The notes under the pieces: model-generated
What the model was told of the DNA's origin: nothing
The model's database searches: none
What the model saw: the letters and a program-made list of their open reading frames with translations, nothing else
Position numbers and translations under genes: made by a program
DNA from: an uncultured Granulosicoccaceae bacterium
GTDB taxonomy: Bacteria; Pseudomonadota; Gammaproteobacteria; Granulosicoccales; Granulosicoccaceae
Direction: 5' to 3'
DNA: 48,096 bases
Assembly (NCBI GenBank): GCA_937922945.1
Contig: CAKZUP010000187.1
Span: 1 to 48,096, forward strand
Shown: piece by piece, positions 24,932-32,441 of the stretch
Numbering within the stretch: position 1 is the first letter of the stretch
Layout: each line of letters starts with the position of its first letter

Positions 24932-25678
24932 TTAGGGCTTGCGGTACAACAAGTCAAAAACATCGTGACCGAGTCGCTCACCGCGCTGTTCGAAGCGGGT
25001 GTTGGTGCGCCATGCTGGCCGTTCTGAATAGTCACCACTATTACTTTGGTTGACAAGTCGCTTGCAGCTATTCAATTTTTCTACCATCCAAAGGGCATAG
25101 TCGTGCCAGTCGGTTGCACAATGTAAAACACCGCCGCTTTCCAGTTTATCGGCAACCAGCTCGATAAATTCTGTTTGCACAATTCGCCGCTTGAAATGTC
25201 GCTTCTTGCGCCATGGGTCGGGAAAAAACAACAACACCCTATTTAAGGATGCATCCGGAATCATGTTTTGAAGAACTTCGATTGCATCGTGCTGGACGAT
25301 TCTGACGTTGCTCAAGCTTTCCGACTCAATGCCCATGAGCGCCTGGCCAACACCTGGCTCGTGTACTTCAATGCCAATAAAGCGATTTTCGGGATATCGC
25401 TTGGCCATATCGACCAGAGCATCGCCATTGCCGAAACCGATTTCCAACCAGACAGGGGCATCATCAGGCGTTTGCTCAGCGGTTGTGATGGGTGCTGCGC
25501 CCGTTAGATCGAATAATGTCGTGAAATCCAGTAATTGGTCATCTTTGTACTGCACGCCAAATTCGGGTAGCAAGTTCTGCATGGCCGCCGCTTGCGCTTT
25601 GGTTAACCGACCGTTGCGAATAACAAAGCTGCGTATTGAACGACTGGTGAGTCGTCCCGGAAACTGTTGCTCTGTCAT
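24932..25678 (-). CDS. trmB: tRNA (guanine-N7-)-methyltransferase
   Basis: 248 residues. The S-adenosylmethionine site VWLEIGFGNGDALVDMAK is followed by the family motif with FFPDPWRKKRHFKRRIV. The N-terminus includes FVIRNGRLTKAQ, which is conserved in TrmB. The enzyme makes m7G46 in the variable loop of many tRNAs. The start ATG 25678 gives a normal length. The gene is 70 bases from the SLC13 gene on the same strand and may be transcribed with it. Confidence 0.95.
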   Translation of the reverse strand: MTEQQFPGRLTSRSIRSFVIRNGRLTKAQAAAMQNLLPEFGVQYKDDQLLDFTTLFDLTGAAPITTAEQTPDDAPVWLEIGFGNGDALVDMAKRYPENRFIGIEVHEPGVGQALMGIESESLSNVRIVQHDAIEVLQNMIPDASLNRVLLFFPDPWRKKRHFKRRIVQTEFIELVADKLESGGVLHCATDWHDYALWMVEKLNSCKRLVNQSNSGDYSERPAWRTNTRFEQRGERLGHDVFDLLYRKP

Positions 25679-25755
25679 TTACCGAAGAAACTGGCTGTGC
25701 ATGTTGTGCCTTAGATTGTATTCGTTACGAACCAAGCCCAAGCGTTGGTTAGCTT

Positions 25756-25929
25756 GTGGATTTGTCAGGGTGGCCTGTCATACCTCTAATGGCATATGAG
25801 TGGCCGCCACACGTTAACGGTGTTGATATATCCGCTGTGCAGGAACCTAACTCCACAGATGAACGCAACCGAAAAGTGAACGGCATTAGTTTTGATCGCG
25901 TTGACGCAGCGCACGACCAAATCGGTTAG
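25756..25929 (+). CDS. Possible small hypothetical protein
   Basis: A frame with GTG 25756 or ATG 25789 runs to TAG 25927 (57 or 46 residues). It is divergent from trmB, has an even amino acid mix (MAYEWPPHVNGVDIS, then NSTDERNRKVNGISFDRVD), and shows no membrane segment. No ribosome binding site is evident and no family was recognised. It is the only plausible gene in the 456-base gap between trmB and the RRM gene. Confidence 0.22.
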   Translation: MDLSGWPVIPLMAYEWPPHVNGVDISAVQEPNSTDERNRKVNGISFDRVDAAHDQIG

Positions 25930-26134
25930 CGCACTTGCGTTTATCGATCGTTAGCTAATGACGTGTCTCTGCCGATTCCGGTCTGACACCTATTATTATA
26001 GGTGGCTGAAACGGGTTTGCTTAGCGGCAGCGTCACCGTTCAGATACATCCAGGTAGCTGGCTGGGCAACAAAGGTGACAGAAAACGAATTCTTTGCTGT
26101 TCTAGCGTTAAATTCGTTGTGGGGTAAAACCCAT
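25930..26134. other. Non-coding stretch downstream of the RRM gene
   Basis: About 205 bases in which I see no gene, clear terminator hairpin or repeat. Confidence 0.3.
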
Positions 26135-26401
26135 TTAGCGACGACCTCGGCCGCGTGCTTTTCGAGGTTCTTCAAACTGAACTTTAAGCGATTTGTCTCC
26201 AACGATCTTGCCGTTCAATCCAGCAATCGCAGCACGAGCTTCATGGCCTTCCATTTCAACAAACCCGAATCCTTTGCACTTGCCACTGAATACATCTGCA
26301 GCGAGTTTGATCGAGCGAACCTTGCCGAACTCAGCAAACATTTCGGTCACAGTTTCTTCTGTGGATTCCAGGGGTAAGCCACCAACAAACATCTTTTTCA
26401 C
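26135..26401 (-). CDS. Single-RRM RNA-binding protein
   Basis: 88 residues, start GTG 26401 preceded by GAGGCA. An ATG three codons later is the alternative. The protein is almost entirely one RNA recognition motif. RNP2 is MFVGGL (4-9) and RNP1 is CKGFGFVEM (about 42-50), with the usual aromatic residues. A short basic tail ends in RKARGRGRR. Bacterial proteins of this kind bind single-stranded RNA, and in cyanobacteria several respond to cold. The role here is not known. It has a long non-coding region on its 5' side. Confidence 0.9.
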   Translation of the reverse strand: MKKMFVGGLPLESTEETVTEMFAEFGKVRSIKLAADVFSGKCKGFGFVEMEGHEARAAIAGLNGKIVGDKSLKVQFEEPRKARGRGRR

Positions 26402-26750
26402 GTAACTGCCTCTATCGTTGTCAAGTCGAGTCGGCTGGGCCGCGGGTTGAACCGAGACTGGCCAGAATACGACTTGGGTAGATTGCGTTTGAACAGGAGG
26501 TTCTGCAGCACTTCTCTAGACTCTGCACTCCAATCCACGCTGACCAATCAGGTTTGCAACGGGTTTCAACCCCGAGGACAGTGCCGAGTAGAATATACCT
26601 CTGCAGTTTCTGTTGGCCTTGGCTAGGATCTGATAGTGAGCTCTGACTGAGACCTAGGCTTGAGCGTTGGTCTGATGACAGGGTGTGCTAGCAGCAATCA
26701 ATAGTGCCGTAATTCTACATTGAACTGGTATTTATTGCTACACAGCGGGA
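26402..26750. other. Non-coding region upstream of the RRM gene
   Basis: 349 bases with no frame that looks coding. It separates the GIY-YIG gene (upstream, same strand) from the RRM gene and could hold a long 5' leader or a small RNA. A short hairpin with GGGT and ACCC arms around TGAA lies near 26565-26580 on the minus strand. I see no tRNA, riboswitch or strong terminator in it. Confidence 0.3.
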
Positions 26751-27056
26751 TTATATTTGCTCACTCTGCAACGCTTCTGACACATCCCTTTGTTGGGTGA
26801 TTATCGATTCTTTGGTTTTGCGGTTTTTGGCTTTTATCCAGGCCTCGACCCGACTTGCGGACGATCGATCGGAAAACTGCTGTGTGAATGCGAGTGCAAC
26901 TGGCCGGCGCGCCCGGGTGTAGTTGGCGCCGCGGGGCCCTGCGTTATGTTCCTTGATGCGGCGCGCAATGTCAGTGGTAATCCCAGTGTAAAGCGAGTCG
27001 TCGGCACATCGTAAGATATACACTGTCCAATTATTGCCGTTGTCGGGTTTACTCAA
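26751..27056 (-). CDS. GIY-YIG nuclease domain protein (YhbQ/UPF0213-like)
   Basis: 101 residues if TTG 27056 is used. GGAG on the minus strand lies nine bases upstream, and the protein then begins SKPDNGNNWTVYILRC, as family members do. The frame is open to 27230 but that part is low in similarity and overlaps tcdA. The catalytic signature is VYILRCADDSLYTGITTD, with Arg at RRIKEHN and Glu in RVEAWIKA. Proteins of this group are small DNA-nicking nucleases of uncertain function. The start codon shares its first base with the divergent tcdA start. Confidence 0.85.
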   Translation of the reverse strand: MSKPDNGNNWTVYILRCADDSLYTGITTDIARRIKEHNAGPRGANYTRARRPVALAFTQQFSDRSSASRVEAWIKAKNRKTKESIITQQRDVSEALQSEQI

Positions 27057-27850
27057 TGAACATTGCTCCGAATTTCGCTCCAGATAGTGCTTTTGCCGCA
27101 CTGCCGCGTGTCTATGGGCAAGATGCCTGTGCCAGGCTTGGGCAAATGCGCATCTGTGTGGTGGGCATGGGTGGCGTGGGTTCCTGGACGGTGGAAGCAC
27201 TGGCGCGAACAGGTGTTGGGCATATAACAATAATAGATCATGATGACGTCACCAAGGGCAACATTAACCGGCAAATCCATGCGCTGAATAACACCATCGG
27301 TGAATCCAAAGTTGAGCTAATGCGTGATCGTGTTGGACAAATCAACTCTGCATGCGAATTGGACGCCATCGATGATTTTCTGGCCGAAACCAACCTCGAC
27401 AAATACCTTGCTCGCGAATTCGATGTGGTTATCGATGCGATTGACAGCATTCGCTTCAAGGCGGCGCTAATCCATTTTTGCAAACGCAACCGAATTCCCG
27501 TTATTACCACCGGAGGCGCTGGCGGCAGGACCAACCCGTTGGCGGTCGATGTCGCCGATTTAAGCCGCACATGGAATGATGCACTGGCGGCCAAAGTTCG
27601 CTCACGGTTACGCAGCAACTACGGGTTTACCAAGAGCCCGAAACGCCGATTTGGCGTGGAATGCGTGTTTTCTACCGAACAGCCCGTTTACCCTGATAAG
27701 TCAGGCGGCGTGACCCACTCGCGGCCCGGAGTGCCAGGTGCGTCTCTGGATTGTGAGCACGGCTATGGCTCGGTAAGCATGGTTACTGGCACATTTGGGT
27801 TTGTGGCGGCGGCCCGGGCCATAAAGCGCGGCTTAAGAGTCTCAACCTAG
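27056..27850 (+). CDS. tcdA: tRNA threonylcarbamoyladenosine dehydratase
   Basis: 264 residues from ATG 27056. It has the E1-like/ThiF adenylation fold with nucleotide motif GMGGVGS (37-43), IDHDDVTKGNINRQ and the conserved GGAGGRTNP. TcdA (YgdL/CsdL) uses ATP to cyclise t6A37 of tRNA to ct6A. The sequence VECVFSTEQPV and a late Cys in SLDCEHGYGS are also family features. It is divergent from the GIY-YIG gene, with start codons overlapping by one base. A clear terminator lies about 50 bases after its stop. Confidence 0.94.
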   Translation: MNIAPNFAPDSAFAALPRVYGQDACARLGQMRICVVGMGGVGSWTVEALARTGVGHITIIDHDDVTKGNINRQIHALNNTIGESKVELMRDRVGQINSACELDAIDDFLAETNLDKYLAREFDVVIDAIDSIRFKAALIHFCKRNRIPVITTGGAGGRTNPLAVDVADLSRTWNDALAAKVRSRLRSNYGFTKSPKRRFGVECVFSTEQPVYPDKSGGVTHSRPGVPGASLDCEHGYGSVSMVTGTFGFVAAARAIKRGLRVST

Positions 27851-27897
27851 TTTGAGAAGTAAAGGTGTTGTGATTTCAGCCGCAATTGAGGGAGCGG

Positions 27898-27919
27898 GCC
27901 CCGCCTGTGGGGCGTTTTT
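27898..27919 (+). terminator. Rho-independent terminator of tcdA
   Basis: GCCCC (27898-27902) and GGGGC (27909-27913) enclose a 6-base loop and are followed by GTTTTT. It is GC-rich, compact and well placed after the tcdA stop. Confidence 0.75.
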
Positions 27920-28107
27920 CTACAATCGATGCAATTAATTGTGTCTTGCCAGTTCTGCCTCGCACCCAGGTTACCCGTGAACTGTGAGCCAGTTCACACC
28001 GGTTATATCAGATATATTCTCGGCACCCGATAACTAATACATAGCGATGACGGCTGTTCGCAGCTCGTCTTTTCAAAGTGAAATGTGACCAATCGGAATA
28101 GAAGAAT

Positions 28108-28641
28108 ATGGCCAATTCAATCCACCTTACCAAGCTTGCTGTATGTCTCTCTGTGTTTACGTTGCTGTCAGCCTGTGGCGGCGGAGCAGGCGGCGTGGAC
28201 GCGCAAGGCGAGCCTCCTGCGGATGCGTCGGTTGTTACCGGTACGGCGGAATACACCCCCACGCCGGGCAATGGGTTGGAAATCGCTTATGCCGACGGTG
28301 TTGTAGATGACGGCTCGCAAAATACCTACATTGATGCGCAGTGGGCGCATATGCAAACCTGCTTACAAGTCAGTGCTCAAGAACCCGTTGTTCAGGTTAT
28401 AGAAGGAAAAATTGAGCCTGAAGATTCAACCGATGATGTCATTCGCCATATAGATGGACAGATATTGGCTAGTTCACACGTTACCGATACATCAGCAACG
28501 ATAATGATACAAGCTCAGGATTTTGATGGTTCGGTCGGTAACCCCGGTCACAATTTACGTTCGATTATGGGCCGCTATCTGTGGTTGGCTAACAGTCTTG
28601 ATGAACGTGATTACCCCTACAACTGTGCTGCTGACGGCTGA
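28108..28641 (+). CDS. Hypothetical lipoprotein
   Basis: 177 residues from ATG 28108. It has a typical lipoprotein signal with lipobox LLSAC (Cys23), followed by a Gly-rich linker. The mature domain has two further Cys residues (HMQTCLQV and the C-terminal YNCAADG) that may bridge. It also has several conserved-looking blocks (EYTPTPGNGLEIAYADGVVDDG, then NPGHNLRSIMGRYLWLANSLDERDYP). I do not recognise the family. It is probably in the outer membrane because no Asp follows the Cys. It is followed by the CinA-like gene on the same strand after 64 bases. Confidence 0.75.
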   Translation: MANSIHLTKLAVCLSVFTLLSACGGGAGGVDAQGEPPADASVVTGTAEYTPTPGNGLEIAYADGVVDDGSQNTYIDAQWAHMQTCLQVSAQEPVVQVIEGKIEPEDSTDDVIRHIDGQILASSHVTDTSATIMIQAQDFDGSVGNPGHNLRSIMGRYLWLANSLDERDYPYNCAADG

Positions 28642-28669
28642 TTAACAGCGCAGGAAATTTACTGTAAGG

Positions 28670-28690
28670 TTCGCAAGTATCCCTTGCGAA
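28670..28690 (+). other. Stem-loop just ahead of the CinA-like gene
   Basis: TTCGCAAG (28670-28677) and CTTGCGAA (28683-28690) form a perfect 8-bp stem with a 5-base loop, 15 bases before the start codon. An A run follows on this strand, so it does not look like a plus-strand terminator. It could mask the ribosome binding site. Confidence 0.45.
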
Positions 28691-28705
28691 AAAAGTGCCT
28701 TACTT

Positions 28706-29497
28706 GTGTCGACAGCAACTTCTTCAAATTCCAGCGAATCTGCGTTATCGGGCTCGGACGAGCCCACACCCACGGCCGCCGTGCTGTTGATTGGTAACGA
28801 GCTGCTCAGTGGCAGAACTCAGGATACTAATCTTGCGTATATGGCCAAGGGGTTAGCGGCTCACGGTATCCGACTGCGCGAAACCCGCATTATTCCCGAT
28901 GACCCAGCCGTGATTATCAACACTGTTAATACGTTACGCGCTGCGTATACCTCCGTATTCACAACAGGTGGCATTGGCCCGACTCACGATGATATTACCG
29001 CCGATTGTATTGCCAGCGCATTCGGTGTTGATATTGATATCCATCCGGAGGCAGAAGCCAGACTCATGGCGTATTGGGCTGAGCGCGGTGTTGAGCCTAA
29101 CGATGATCGTTTACGCATGGCGCGTATTCCGCACGGTGCCACATTAATCGATAACCCAGTTTCTGTTGCACCTGGTTTTCAGGTCGAAAACGTTTATGTT
29201 ATGGCAGGGGTTCCGCGCATTATGCAGGCCATGTTCGATTCGGTATTGCCCCATCTGCAGCACGGTGATGTGATCGACAGCATCTCGGTGTTATGCAATT
29301 TGGGAGAAGGAACAATTGCCGCACCGCTGCGTGAACTACAAGCTCAATTTCCCAACGTTGATCTGGGTAGCTATCCGGGCAAAATGGACGAGAAGTATTC
29401 GGTTACGCTTGTGGCCAGAAGTGCCAACACAGACGAATTGAAAAACGTTGAACAAGCCTTGCATGCGTTGGTGGAACAGTTGGGTGGTAAGCCCTAG
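28706..29497 (+). CDS. CinA N-terminal-like (MoaB/MogA fold) protein
   Basis: 263 residues, with GTG 28706 as the most upstream reasonable start and no clear ribosome binding site. After a Ser/Thr-rich N-terminal tail, the competence/damage-inducible fold follows: VLLIGNELLSGRTQDTN, FTTGGIGPTHDDITAD and VMAGVPRIMQAMF. This is the molybdopterin-binding-like domain found in CinA and in standalone proteins. The C-terminal amidohydrolase part of CinA (pncC) is not fused. The function of standalone members is uncertain. The gene converges on the sirtuin gene. Confidence 0.85.
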   Translation: MSTATSSNSSESALSGSDEPTPTAAVLLIGNELLSGRTQDTNLAYMAKGLAAHGIRLRETRIIPDDPAVIINTVNTLRAAYTSVFTTGGIGPTHDDITADCIASAFGVDIDIHPEAEARLMAYWAERGVEPNDDRLRMARIPHGATLIDNPVSVAPGFQVENVYVMAGVPRIMQAMFDSVLPHLQHGDVIDSISVLCNLGEGTIAAPLRELQAQFPNVDLGSYPGKMDEKYSVTLVARSANTDELKNVEQALHALVEQLGGKP

Positions 29498-29582
29498 GAT
29501 GCTTGAAGCCGTGGCCTGTTGTGTAGCATCATCTATACAGTCACAGTGAAGCACTGCCTGACGTATCGTTATTGTTGTCGTG

Positions 29583-30458
29583 TTACCCGTGCTGTAATCG
29601 TGCTGCCAATTGGTTTAGCTGCGCGCCACAATCACCCATAATTTTAATTTGTGCGATTTCATCTGCGCGTGTTTTTCCGTTGTTCAAAATAACAATAGGT
29701 TGTCCTCGCTGCTGAGCATCCCTACAAAATCTAAAACCGGAAAACACCATCAGTGATGATCCGGCAACCAGTAGCACATCGGCCTCTCTTAGCCGCTCCA
29801 TAGCAAGTTCCACTCGTTGTTTGGGCACATTTTCACCGAAGAAAACCACATCTGGCTTTAATAGCCCTTTGCAGAGCGAGCAGGCGGGTATGTGCATGTG
29901 TTGCAGCTTGTGTTGCAAGCTGGCATCGGTTTCCAGATCGGCATCGCCATCGGGTGCAAAGTCGGCGCTTAAACCACTCAGCCAGCTGTTGTGCTCGATT
30001 AAGCGTAACTGAAAGGCATCGCGACTTTCTGTGTGATTGCATTCCACACAGCTGACGCTTGCCAGAACACCGTGCAAATCGATTACTGATTGGTGTCCAG
30101 CGGCTTGATGCAAGCCATCGACGTTCTGTGTAACCAGATGATCGACGACTCCCATGTGTTCAAGCTTTGCCAATGCCGTGTGAGCCAGATTGGGAGTTGC
30201 TGCGGAAAATGCCGGCCAGCCAACAGCGCTGCGAGCCCAATAACGATGGCGCGTGGCCGTATCATGTCGAAATACTTGCCCGGTAATGGGTTGTTTGCGT
30301 TTCCATGCACCGTCTTTGTCGCGGTAGTCTCCCAACCCGGAAGCGGTACTGCAGCCAGCGCCGGTCAGCGCAAAAACCTTGGTTCCAGGCGTAATCACGT
30401 TGAGTGCTGCTGCTATGTTATCTGCGACCACGGGCAGTCTGGTTTCCAGGCGATTCAT
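29583..30458 (-). CDS. NAD-dependent protein deacylase, Sir2 family
   Basis: 291 residues from ATG 30458. The frame extends to a TTG at 30533 but the added part has no family similarity. NAD-binding motifs are GAGCS (33-37) and TQNVDGLHQAAG, with catalytic His129 in DLHGVL. Four zinc Cys residues are present (Cys137, Cys140, Cys192 and Cys195). The spacing between the two Cys pairs is wide (51 residues), which is seen in class II sirtuins. The enzyme removes acyl groups from lysines using NAD, and the substrate proteins are unknown. It is divergent from the peroxiredoxin gene. Confidence 0.9.
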   Translation of the reverse strand: MNRLETRLPVVADNIAAALNVITPGTKVFALTGAGCSTASGLGDYRDKDGAWKRKQPITGQVFRHDTATRHRYWARSAVGWPAFSAATPNLAHTALAKLEHMGVVDHLVTQNVDGLHQAAGHQSVIDLHGVLASVSCVECNHTESRDAFQLRLIEHNSWLSGLSADFAPDGDADLETDASLQHKLQHMHIPACSLCKGLLKPDVVFFGENVPKQRVELAMERLREADVLLVAGSSLMVFSGFRFCRDAQQRGQPIVILNNGKTRADEIAQIKIMGDCGAQLNQLAARLQHG

Positions 30459-30646
30459 GTTTGTGTCCGGTTGCTCCTGTGGTGTTAATTTTTCATTATC
30501 GCCTGGAAAGCGGTGAGGCGAAAATGGCCGCAATGAATGGCCCCGATGCGTTTACAAGCGACCCGACAAGCCTCACAATTACATACGAGTGTTTCATTCC
30601 AAAAGTTTTTCTATTCACAACGCAAGTTAACATCAGAGAATAAATT

Positions 30647-31126
30647 ATGTCGATCAAAGTTGGAGACACAATACCCGAAGGTAAGTTTGCCTATATGGGC
30701 GATGACGGCCCTGCAGGCATCACCAGTGATGAACTATTCAAGGGTAAAAAGGTTGTGCTTTTTGCTGTACCGGGTGCGTTTACGCCTACCTGCAGTGAAA
30801 CCCATCTGCCAGGTTTCATTGCCTCAGCCGATGCCATTAAAGCAAAAGGCGTTGATACCATTGCCTGCATGGCAGTAAACGATGTATTTGTTATGGGCGC
30901 TTGGGCGGCCACTCAAAATGCCGACGGAGTTATGATGCTGGCCGACGGTAGCGGTGACTATGCGAACGCGCTGGGATTGACCCTAGATTTAACAGAACGT
31001 GGGCTCGGTGTCAGAGCCGACCGATTCGCAATGATTGTTGACGATGGCGTGGTAACGTTCTTAGCGCGTGAGGCGCCGGGTCAGATGGATGTCAGCTCGG
31101 CAGAATCTGTATTGAAGCAGTTGTAG
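30647..31126 (+). CDS. Peroxiredoxin (Prx5 type)
   Basis: 159 residues. The peroxidatic Cys49 lies in PGAFTPTCSETHLPGF, typical of the Prx5 subfamily, and Arg in GVRADRFAMI completes the site. A second Cys74 (TIACMAVND) occupies the position used by some members, without being a certain resolving Cys. The enzyme reduces hydrogen peroxide and alkyl peroxides, probably with glutathione/glutaredoxin or thioredoxin as donor. It stands alone between divergent and convergent neighbours. Confidence 0.93.
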   Translation: MSIKVGDTIPEGKFAYMGDDGPAGITSDELFKGKKVVLFAVPGAFTPTCSETHLPGFIASADAIKAKGVDTIACMAVNDVFVMGAWAATQNADGVMMLADGSGDYANALGLTLDLTERGLGVRADRFAMIVDDGVVTFLAREAPGQMDVSSAESVLKQL

Positions 31127-31165
31127 CCAACTGCATTTTTATTGTCAAGCAGCAGTACCGCAATA

Positions 31166-31654
31166 TCATTCGCTAATTGGCCGAGGGTCTTCCAGTTCAC
31201 CTTCAACGTTGAATGGAATGGCCTTAGGCCAGTTGGCCAATTTTACCAATCCTGTTACATCGTAGTTCAACTCAGGGTTCGGTGTATTAAGTATGGTTTT
31301 GAGTTGTTTGGCCAGTTGCGCAAGCCCTGCTGTAACTTCCACATCGAGTAACGCTTCACCTTTCGCAGGTATGACCACATCGTCAACGCTGCGGCCCTGC
31401 GCAAAACGTTCTCCTGAAAAGTGTGCATTAAAACTCAGCGATTGCATGGGCAGCTCGAACCCGTTTGGATTGGCGATACGCAGGGTGAGTCCAATTGTTT
31501 GTTCGGTGATACCAAGACTGATAGGCCGAACGCTCGATACGGTAACGGTGGGCGACTCTGGTTTTGACAGCGGCAGTGACGAACAGGCACTCAGCAGTGC
31601 GCTGAATAATGCACCGAATAACACAAACTTATAGTCAACCCACAGTTGTTTCAT
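31166..31654 (-). CDS. LEA14-like lipoprotein
   Basis: 162 residues. A signal with lipobox LLSAC (Cys24) and Ser-Ser following suggests outer membrane anchoring. The mature domain (VSSVRPISLGITEQTIGLTLRIANPNGFELP and onwards) is the water-stress LEA type 2 beta-sandwich. It recurs in bacterial lipoproteins whose role is not established. The gene lies 17 bases downstream of rsmE on the same strand and may be transcribed with it. Confidence 0.85.
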   Translation of the reverse strand: MKQLWVDYKFVLFGALFSALLSACSSLPLSKPESPTVTVSSVRPISLGITEQTIGLTLRIANPNGFELPMQSLSFNAHFSGERFAQGRSVDDVVIPAKGEALLDVEVTAGLAQLAKQLKTILNTPNPELNYDVTGLVKLANWPKAIPFNVEGELEDPRPISE

Positions 31655-31671
31655 AAGGTTTTTTCGGAAAG

Positions 31672-32418
31672 TTAAATAACGATATCACCGAATCTGGCTT
31701 GCATAATGGCAATGGCAGCCGGCCCGGCCGTTTCGGTGCGTAAAACCCTTGGGCCTAATTGTAGCTCAGTAAATCCTGCCGTTTTGCTTGCAGCAAGCTC
31801 ATCTTCGTCAAACCCTGATTCTGGACCCACCAGTAACGCGATATCGGAAAGTTGCATGGCGGACAGGTTACTTGCCTGCGCAGTTGGCGAAAGAATAAAA
31901 CGTTGCGTATCCGATGTATCGAGCGTAGTCAGGTAATCGTTTAATGATTGTGGATTTTCCACGATAGGTAACAAGCACCTGCCACATTGCTCACAAGCGC
32001 TAATCGAAATAGCTTGCCAGTGGGCTACCTTTTTTTCCTCGCGCTTGTTATCCAGTCTGGCTATCGATTGCTTGGTATAGATTGGCTGAATGGTGCTAAC
32101 ACCAAGCTCGGTGGCTTTTTGAATAATGCCATCCATTTTGTCCCCGCGAGCAATAGCCTGAACCAGAGTAATACGCAGGGTGGACTCAGTGTGACATGCA
32201 CTAACCGAGTGAACAGCAACGCGGGTTTTTTTTCCAGGTGCCAATACCTCGCTGGCATAGTTGTGTCCATCGCCGTTAAACAGTTCAACAACGGTGCCGG
32301 ACCGTGCACGTAACACGGTGCTTAAATGATGGGAGCTGCGTTTATCCAGTTCCAGTTCGCTCGCCGGGTTCAAGCTTTGCCCGGTGTAGCAGCGTATCAC
32401 TCTGGCTTTACGGTTCAT
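31672..32418 (-). CDS. rsmE: 16S rRNA (uracil-1498-N3)-methyltransferase
   Basis: 248 residues. An N-terminal PUA-like domain is followed by a SPOUT methyltransferase knot. Family motifs are KATELGVSTIQPIYT (101-115), LLVGPESGFDEDE and the closing LGPRVLRTETA. The enzyme methylates U1498 of 16S rRNA in the assembled 30S subunit. The order dnaG-rsmE-LEA lipoprotein on one strand with gaps of about 20 bases suggests a short operon. Confidence 0.94.
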   Translation of the reverse strand: MNRKARVIRCYTGQSLNPASELELDKRSSHHLSTVLRARSGTVVELFNGDGHNYASEVLAPGKKTRVAVHSVSACHTESTLRITLVQAIARGDKMDGIIQKATELGVSTIQPIYTKQSIARLDNKREEKKVAHWQAISISACEQCGRCLLPIVENPQSLNDYLTTLDTSDTQRFILSPTAQASNLSAMQLSDIALLVGPESGFDEDELAASKTAGFTELQLGPRVLRTETAGPAAIAIMQARFGDIVI

Positions 32419-32441
32419 AGATTGCCACGCATGCTGCTGGT

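Noticed and set aside
25308..25799. 163-codon plus-strand ORF
   Set aside because: It is antisense to trmB for most of its length and shows no recognisable family.
26751..27230. 159-codon form of the GIY-YIG protein
   Set aside because: The added N-terminal part is the reverse reading of tcdA, is rich in His and Pro, and precedes the normal family start.
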